14,420 bases of DNA from Larix sibirica. Taxonomy: Eukaryota > Streptophyta > Pinopsida > Pinales > Pinaceae. Below, one piece after another: positions 8,161-14,420 of the stretch. Location: the NCBI GenBank assembly GCA_004151065.3, contig NWUY0300003546.1, positions 155,689 through 170,108 on the forward strand, written 5' to 3'. The notes beneath the pieces are model-generated. The model was not told where the DNA came from and did not search any database. It was given only the letters and a program-made list of their open reading frames with translations. The translations under genes were made by a program, and so were the position numbers. Numbering within the stretch: position 1 is the stretch's first letter; every line of letters begins with the position of its first letter.

Positions 8161-8282
8161 TCATTTTTTATTTCATGTCATATCATATTGCCATGTTGAG
8201 TAGGGCTATGCCGCCATTTGAATATTTTTTATTTCACTTCACATCAAATTGCAATGTTAATCAAAGCTATGCCACCATTTGA
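8161..8282 (+). repeat. Imperfect 61-bp tandem repeat, copy A
   Basis: Units 8161-8221 and 8222-8282 share TTTTTTATTTCA near the start and GCTATGCC(G/A)CCATTTGA at the end, with scattered substitutions between. Copy B is 14220-14341. Confidence 0.75.
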
Positions 8283-8302
8283 TTGAGAAGCTCTGCTTAT
8301 CC

Positions 8303-8324
8303 CTTTTTTTCCAACGAAAAAAAG
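8303..8324. repeat. A/T-tract hairpin near right end of repeat
   Basis: C plus seven T at 8303-8310 pairs with seven A plus G at 8317-8324 around CCAACG. It lies 37 bp before the ambiguous base at 8362 and is repeated at 14362-14383, 37 bp before the window end. Homopolymer hairpins of this kind can disturb sequencing and may relate to the contig break. Confidence 0.5.
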
Positions 8325-8361
8325 TCTCTTGCTATTCATAAGAGTGAATCAAAGAAACTTA

Positions 8362-8362
8362 N
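8362..8362. other. Single ambiguous base (n)
   Basis: The only non-ACGT character in the window. It falls exactly where the large repeat stops matching visible sequence: copy A ends at 8361 and copy B ends at the window edge, 14420. It may mark an assembly join or a low-quality call. Confidence 0.9.
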
Positions 8363-8892
8363 GTATGTAATGCTTTTGTTTCCTTTGCAAGAAGATTTGA
8401 TGCCTCCTTTTAGAATGGAATGCCAAGAAAAAACAAAATAAAGGAAAACTGTTATCCAGGGTTGTCCAAGCTTAACTTATCAATTTTAGTTTGGCTGAGC
8501 AAATTTTATTAACTTGAAAACTTGATCGTTCTTCGATCGCGTCTGAGTAACTTGCCGACGACTAGCAGAATCTCGTTTCATGTGCTGTAACAAGTTTATC
8601 TTGCTGCCTTCCATTGGTTTGTGAGTTCTTATTATCTGAAGGCTAAGAATATAAAAGAAAAAGTGCAAACTAGACGTAGAACAGAACCGAAAGTAGAGCA
8701 AATTCACGTTCAACGGTTCAATCCTAAGGGTATCAAAGGAGGATCGTTGAATGCTAGATTCAAAGCAATTTGAATAGTGGAATGGATCCAGTCGAGGTTC
8801 AAGTTGAAAGGGTTATTTAAGTGACACTGAATTGCAACAAGACTTTAAACTTGAATCATTCAATCTTCGTGTGGTGAATCCTTGGTGCCTGA
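8363..8892. other. Spacer between the two large copies
   Basis: 530 bp that share nothing obvious with the left flank of copy A. A minus-strand open frame of 75 codons (8486-8713) is the longest; it is Lys/Arg/Ser-rich and unrecognised. Two inverted repeats are present: ATTCAAA/TTTGAAT at 8758-8775 with a GCAA loop, and TTCAAGTT/AACTTGAA at 8798-8805 and 8848-8855. A GGTTCAATCC string at 8714-8723 resembles a tRNA B box but no cloverleaf surrounds it. Confidence 0.5.
8758..8775. repeat. 7-bp hairpin with GCAA loop
   Basis: ATTCAAA (8758-8764) and TTTGAAT (8769-8775) are perfect complements around GCAA, a GNRA-type tetraloop if transcribed. The stem is AT-rich and short; no neighbouring gene explains it. 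Confidence 0.35.
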
Positions 8893-8919
8893 GCTTACAC
8901 TGCTCTTTCTTCCATGTAG

Positions 8920-9083
8920 ATAGATTAGTGATCTTCACATCTCGGTAGTAGATACTCCGACCGGTTCACGAAGCAACTCTAGGCTACAACGATCTCAACT
9001 CGCAATTCTTTGAAATGGAGAGTTCATTGGCACTCTTGGTCGCAGCCATCAACGCAGAGGTCGAACTTCATGCAGCCTACGAC
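8920..9083 (+). pseudogene. Candidate exon at left edge of repeat, copy B
   Basis: Counterpart of the copy A exon. The acceptor AG is kept (CAG becomes TAG), but the second frame gains a TAG right after it at 8921-8923. In the other frame the three changed codons are all amino-acid replacements (Lys to Glu, Ala to Thr, Asp to Gly). That pattern gives no sign of protein-level selection in at least one copy. After 8984 it matches copy A. Confidence 0.2.
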
Positions 9084-10248
9084 GTAATTACTTATTGGTG
9101 TGAATATATTGCCTCATGTTTTACTTTTTCAAAATTTCATTTAACTATGCACCAATCCTATGTACTTGCGCATAACACCTCCCTGTGGATTTATATCTCC
9201 TTCTATTGTTACATTAGTTCTATGATTTCACATAACATTCACCGAGCCAGTGTTGGTTAGGACATGAATATTGTAGTTAGTTAGTTAGTTTTTTCATATG
9301 TAGTTTCAATTTAGTTTCTTTCATAAGGACACTTCACTTGGTTGTCATTAATAAAATCAAGCCATAGATATAGGTGTTTTGGTTTTCAACTAATTTACTT
9401 CACAATTAGTTCCTTTTCTCACATAGATCATTGTCCCAACTATTTTTAGCATATAACCCAGTCAAAGTAATAGAGAATCCATTTTTTTGTCTTTAATTTT
9501 GAAGTTGGCTCAGGCCATGGTTTTGTTTCAATTTGATATGATAGACATGTGCAGGGGCACACCAGTAGGAAGCTGGTGTCTAACTCACCTCATTGTTCCT
9601 TAATCCTAGCAACTTGAAATTTAGAAGCACATTATCGTATTAACAATAGTCGAATAGATATTGGATTTTGTTTAATCACGATAGTAGATTTATGTTGAGT
9701 AAGAAATTGTTGAGCATTGAAGGACATCACTAACCTATATGAAGAAAAACACAGATATAACATTAAGCCAAATCGATGTATTTTTTATCAAATATTTCAA
9801 TGGATGTATTTTTTCAATTTTTCATTTTGACTTGGATTTTCTAAACTCATGGGAAGAAAATAATACAACAAAAAACTCCTTAATTACTCTTCGTTAAGAA
9901 ACCAATTAATCCTTAAATTCCTTGAACTATCAAGACCTATTTCTCTATGTTTTTAAAGATGATGAGTCAAAGAAATATTACCAAGATCAATCTGTGTCAT
10001 CTATATCTTGTCATGATTACACAAGTACAACACATGCCTGAGACAAGATTGGAAGAAGTTGAAAATTAGACTAAGAGCATGGGTTTATGCAAGGGGAGAT
10101 TCAAAATCCTGAAATACAAAAGAAACAAATTAATCCTAGTCTAATTGTAAAAAGTGTACAACTCACATTCTTGTTTGAGGACTACAATCTATTTTTAGAA
10201 CAATTAGGACCTAGTAAAGAAACATTTCCCTAGCATGAACCCTTTGTT

Positions 10249-10575
10249 ATGAGAAATAAGGAAATGGATGAGCTCGCAGACCATCCTAACCACCTCGCAT
10301 TCTGCACCATGAAAGAGCTCCCCACTACCATAATTATTTCGAAAAGACATCATTCACTCTACCACTCTTTCATGCCTATGCCTCACACTGACATCCTGAT
10401 AGGCATTGCCATCCTTGCAATGGGTTTACAATTTTACATAGACATCCTGATTGACATTGCCATCCTTGCAATGGTTGCATTAGGTTTACAATTTTACATA
10501 AGGCTAAACATCCTATGTAGGTTAGCATATGAGCAAGACCAACAAATTCCGTTATTGCTTTCATGTCTCATTTAA
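10249..10575 (+). CDS. Hypothetical 108-residue open frame, copy B
   Basis: Identical second copy of the open frame at 4190-4516, including the two in-frame hydrophobic units. Identity here reflects the recent duplication and says nothing about coding constraint. Confidence 0.15.
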   Translation: MRNKEMDELADHPNHLAFCTMKELPTTIIISKRHHSLYHSFMPMPHTDILIGIAILAMGLQFYIDILIDIAILAMVALGLQFYIRLNILCRLAYEQDQQIPLLLSCLI

Positions 10576-11616
10576 TAAATCTAGTTTTATGCTCATCTTA
10601 AATATTGACATAGCTAACTGCCCAAACAACCATTAGCATGTACATATTTATTTTCATTTTGTTAACATAAATAGTTCTTGTTTTCTTCCAGTTAAATAGT
10701 TTGAAGTTTTTGTTTAATTTGTTGTCTTTAGACATCTTCTGATATGGGGCCTAGCTTATTTATATCATAACATGATTTTTGGCTCACTTAACATTAAAGG
10801 TTTTTGTGTTACTTCTTTCCAAGGATTCCATTAAGATTGATTAGTTTTGCACAATTAAGTTGATAAACTCCTTATCAAATATCGAGTTCCTTTCAAATAA
10901 CAACCCATGGTAAGATAATGCAAGGTTTGTAATTGAGTCAATTATTCCCCAAACCAATTCCATGCACTGTTCAAGAAGAGTTGTAGAGAAAAAGTTATGG
11001 GCAGAATTAATAAGCTTTACCATTGACTATCATGCATGGGAAATGGCATGTGAGAAATTAAATAGAAACTAGACATATCAAATTGACCCCTTACTATAGA
11101 ATAATATTATTACATTTAAGATTAGGTGGATAATTGTATCTATGTGCTAGTGATAATAGCCTAAACACAAGGGGATTCTTTAAAGATGGATCTACGTATT
11201 TCATAAATCTGATTACCTTGTTCCACATTAGAAGTTGTATTCACACACATATGGTATGTTGCAACAAAATGAGGGAATTCCTTAAGGGTATATATCATTT
11301 TTGTGTCCTTTCTTTATCATGGTGTGGCATAGACACTCTATATAGGTTTCTAACATGACCATATTTATTCACATTAAGGGTTGTCTGAGATGAATTGCAT
11401 GAATCATCGAAGTTGGAGTGGACTATTACACATGTCTTAGGGGATATATATAATTGGGAACACTAAGACCATTTACTAAGAATGGAAGTGAGAGTTCATG
11501 GATGAAAAATATTTAAAAGAAACTTGAGCCACCAAATTGCTAGCCACTGCTGCAAATATGCCATAGAACAACTTTAAATTCTCCAAAGGCAAACGCTTGC
11601 ATTCCCTTTGATACAA

Positions 11617-11685
11617 GTGAGTATTTCACATATAATTATTCATATTTGTTACCCTTTACATATCACCTATGATTTTTCTTAGCAG
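11617..11685 (+). other. Candidate 69-bp intron, copy B
   Basis: Identical duplicate of the GTGAGT...TTAGCAG segment at 5558-5626. Confidence 0.35.
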
Positions 11686-11897
11686 ATGTTGCACAATATT
11701 GGGCAAATTTTACACCGATTCTTATGAATTTTACCTTGTCAACAACTCACATGTGTACATGAGATTGATGGTTTGTTTTGGGGGATTTTCATTTCTTACG
11801 AGCATTCCTAGTCTCTTGATTTATTCCATATTGATTTAGCTTTGGGTGTTGGTTTGAAAGTGTTCTTTTTTAAAATCACAGTCTGCATATTTATTAA

Positions 11898-12059
11898 TGG
11901 GACTTTCATTTATTGATTGCAATTGATGGTTCCATAACTCATATTTTTTCTCATAAAACTAGCAGTACATAGGGTAGCGGCTTGAGGAATTATGTGTGCA
12001 AATGTTTGATTATGAGCATGGAGGAATGAGGATCCATTTGTGAACTAGAAGGTACAATG
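11898..12059 (+). pseudogene. Possible PIF/Harbinger transposase relic, copy B
   Basis: Identical duplicate of 5839-6000, with the same frame break, stop and short catalytic-block-like words. It adds no independent support. Confidence 0.28.
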
Positions 12060-14420
12060 AAACATAGTGAACGAGGATCAATTTATGAACTAAAAGGTAC
12101 AATGAAATGCAGTATATGTGGTTCAACCATGAACAATTCAAATTATGGAACAATGCTTGTCTAAAAGGTACAATGAAATGCAGTATATGTGGTTCAACCA
12201 TGAACAATTCAAATTATGGAACAATGCTTGTCTTTGCATCCAGTTTGGTAAATGGATTAAGTGTGCTACAAGGTCCATGCATACACATTAAAAGAGTTGA
12301 TCATGAGAAGGGTGAAAGGTCAAAAGTCTATGTGTTGGATAATTAAAAGGGAGTTACTTGAGTAGCCAGGTGCAACAAATCACTAATGAAAATCCCAAAA
12401 GAAAGGAAGTCATTCCAGTAAGTACTTAAAGGCCACTGATTCCATGATTCATTATTTGTTTAAGTACATTCCAAAATAAGATAAAAGGTTTGGGAAATGA
12501 AGTTCATTTATAAAAGGAATAGACATATAACTCCACTAGGGATATGGATGCTCATTGGCATTTGGGGCAATGTATTTGATCTCGTAGTGACTCCACCAAG
12601 GCTATGGATGCTTGTGGGTAGAGGAGCAACACCTGAGGGATAACATATTTGCACCTGATGAAAATCATTCTAATCCCAAATCTATCATAGATTATAAATT
12701 TTAGCTTGGATAATTGATTTACACTTTATGGAAATGATGCTCATTATATCATCTCTTTCAATACAATAGAGGAAGTTTTCTAAGATGGTATGAAAGTATG
12801 ATCATCGATTCCCTTGAAAGGAAAGGTTTATTGGACACACTATGTATGAAATCCTCTAGTACCTTCAATGGATAAGAATGGGGTCTTGTATTTTTCATGC
12901 TCATAACATAATAGAATGCAACCGAGATTCTAGCTTCTCCCAGTGTGTTTGTTATCATTTGTTGAGGCTTCGATAATCCCCCAAGTCGATTGATTTGGGG
13001 CCCACTTTAAAAAAATTCAATAGTTCGTTAGGTGAATGTCATCACTCCTTGTGCCTTTTTATTTAATTAAACCTGATGATGGTACGTATTAGATCATTAT
13101 TACTTTGATACTTATGTTGTATCATTGGTTTTATTGGTTGCATTGTTAGAGTGTTTCATTACGAGTTGACTTCACTTGCTTTCACTATGTTACATGCATT
13201 ATTGATTGAGAGTGATGTCGTTTAAATATTTTATGTTGTTTTTACTTGTTTGAAGTGCTATGCAGCTTTGTCTCAAGTTTTAAGGCCTTTCGATGTCATT
13301 TGCCAGATTGCAATCGAGCGGGAAGAACAATTGGTGCTTTCACCAAATGTTTGGTTTAATTTTGCACTAGAAAATGATGGACCCTATTTTGGTTTCAGAA
13401 TATTTCAATTGCTCGCGTTTCTCAATAAAAGACATTATCATATTGAGAGACTATAAAATATTGAGTTGTAACTAGTTCATAGATTCAATTGTGGGCAAGT
13501 TAATCCTCCTAGAGGGGTTGAGCTTTTGTTAAAATAAAACGTAGTTTCTACGACACTTTGGCCCCAATGTAAATTGATTCCACAATACTCTTAATAGGGT
13601 GAATGCGATCAATTTGGAATTAGGCATTCAACTCAACTTTGAGAAGTTGATTCTAAGGCCAATAGATAAGTAAACATGAAAGGAAACTCCTGTTCCAACA
13701 GTAAAATGAGTAGGATTCAAAAGGGATAAATATTTTATAGGTAGGTGTTGGCCTTAAAAGTACATCTTATCACCTATGTAATGCAACAAATCGTACACAT
13801 ATTGAAAAACATACAAAAAATTTAAAGTATATGTAAAAATTAATTTCAGTGCACAACCTCAAAGATATAATCTTTGTAAGGTGGTGATTTTCTCATATCA
13901 TAATATTTCAATGTTAGTGATTTTTGCCAAGGTCAATCAACATATTGAGAGCTTGTACAAAAGATATATAAGAGGGCCTGACATAGTTAAATTAAGGCAA
14001 ATTAGTATTCTTAGCAAAGCCTAGACTTTTGTTGAAAAATGGTGTTTTACACGAAATATTAAGTACCGTCTGATTGAAAAATGGTGTTTTACACGAAATA
14101 TTAAGTACTGTCTGATTGACATTTTAACCATTTGAAAAGGTGGTTTACATGTTTTCAGTGATTGCATATTCAATACAAGTGTAAGTTTTTTAATCCAATG
14201 TTCAAAAGTATGTAAGCAATCATTTTTTATTTCATGTCATATCATATTGCCATGTTGAGTAGGGCTATGCCGCCATTTGAATATTTTTTATTTCACTTCA
14301 CATCAAATTGCAATGTTAATCAAAGCTATGCCACCATTTGATTGAGAAGCTCTGCTTATCCCTTTTTTTCCAACGAAAAAAAGTCTCTTGCTATTCATAA
14401 GAGTGAATCAAAGAAACTTA

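Larger units (their letters stand above)
2834..8361 (+). repeat. Large direct repeat, copy A
   Basis: This 5528-bp block recurs at 8893-14420 with a constant offset of 6059. Seven mismatches fall in 2834-2924 (at 2840, 2858, 2862, 2884, 2911, 2917, 2924), all transitions. From 2925 on I found no mismatch or indel in the rows compared by eye. The left flank differs from that of copy B. The right end meets the single ambiguous base at 8362. The ends carry no clear TG...CA long terminal repeat termini, and the gap between copies (531 bp) is too small and empty for a retrotransposon interior. Confidence 0.95.
8893..14420 (+). repeat. Large direct repeat, copy B
   Basis: Second copy of the 5528-bp block, running to the last base of the window. 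Its last base pairs with 8361, the base just before the n in copy A. Every internal feature of copy A is repeated 6059 bp downstream. Because the window stops here, it is not visible whether the spacer 8363-8892 is repeated too, which a true 6059-bp tandem duplication would predict. Confidence 0.95.

Noticed and set aside
8303-8420. Helitron 3' end
   Set aside because: A hairpin is present but no CTRR end follows at the expected distance, and no Rep/helicase domain was seen.
8714-8723. tRNA gene suggested by GGTTCAATCC
   Set aside because: No acceptor stem, D-arm or anticodon arm could be placed around it; B-box-like strings are common by chance.
2834-14420. LTR retrotransposon with two 5.5-kb LTRs
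   Set aside because: Only about 531 bp would lie between the LTRs, no primer-binding site or gag/pol was seen, the ends lack TG...CA, and divergence is confined to one edge.

Overview
This looks like nuclear DNA from a land plant. It is AT-rich, has no bacterial-style gene packing, and holds short plant-type introns (T-rich tracts ending in CAG, GTAAGC and GTGAGT donors) and one fragment of a DEAD-box RNA helicase whose wording matches the plant RH18/Spb4 (DDX55) group. I suspect a bryophyte, but only weakly. No tRNA, rRNA, CRISPR array or bacterial mobile element was seen. No complete, confidently functional gene is present.

Left part (1-2833) is single copy. From 1 to about 1790 it is intergenic apart from a 47-bp imperfect tandem repeat with a G-box and a short acidic open stretch. 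Positions 1878-2107 on the minus strand encode the N-terminal helicase core of an RH18-like protein (Q-motif region plus Walker A) with damaging-looking changes. Just beyond it, on the plus strand, 2175-2731 reads as a possible two-exon gene with a 306-bp intron.

The rest is dominated by one event: 2834-8361 is present again in direct orientation at 8893-14420, with a constant offset of 6059 and no indel. The first 91 bp of the two copies differ at 7 sites, all transitions and 6 of 7 in plant CG/CHG methylation contexts. The following 5437 bp look identical. The first copy ends at the window's only ambiguous base (n at 8362) and the second ends exactly at the matching base, which is the window end. 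A very recent 6059-bp tandem duplication, or the same assembled sequence placed twice, would each explain this.

Inside each copy are a possible spliced exon at the left edge, an open frame with an in-frame internal repeat, a convincing 69-bp intron, a decayed stretch resembling the first catalytic Asp block of a PIF/Harbinger transposase, one clean hairpin and a series of short tandem duplications (periods about 42 to 71 bp). The 530-bp spacer 8363-8892 is unrelated to the left flank and has two inverted repeats but no recognisable gene.
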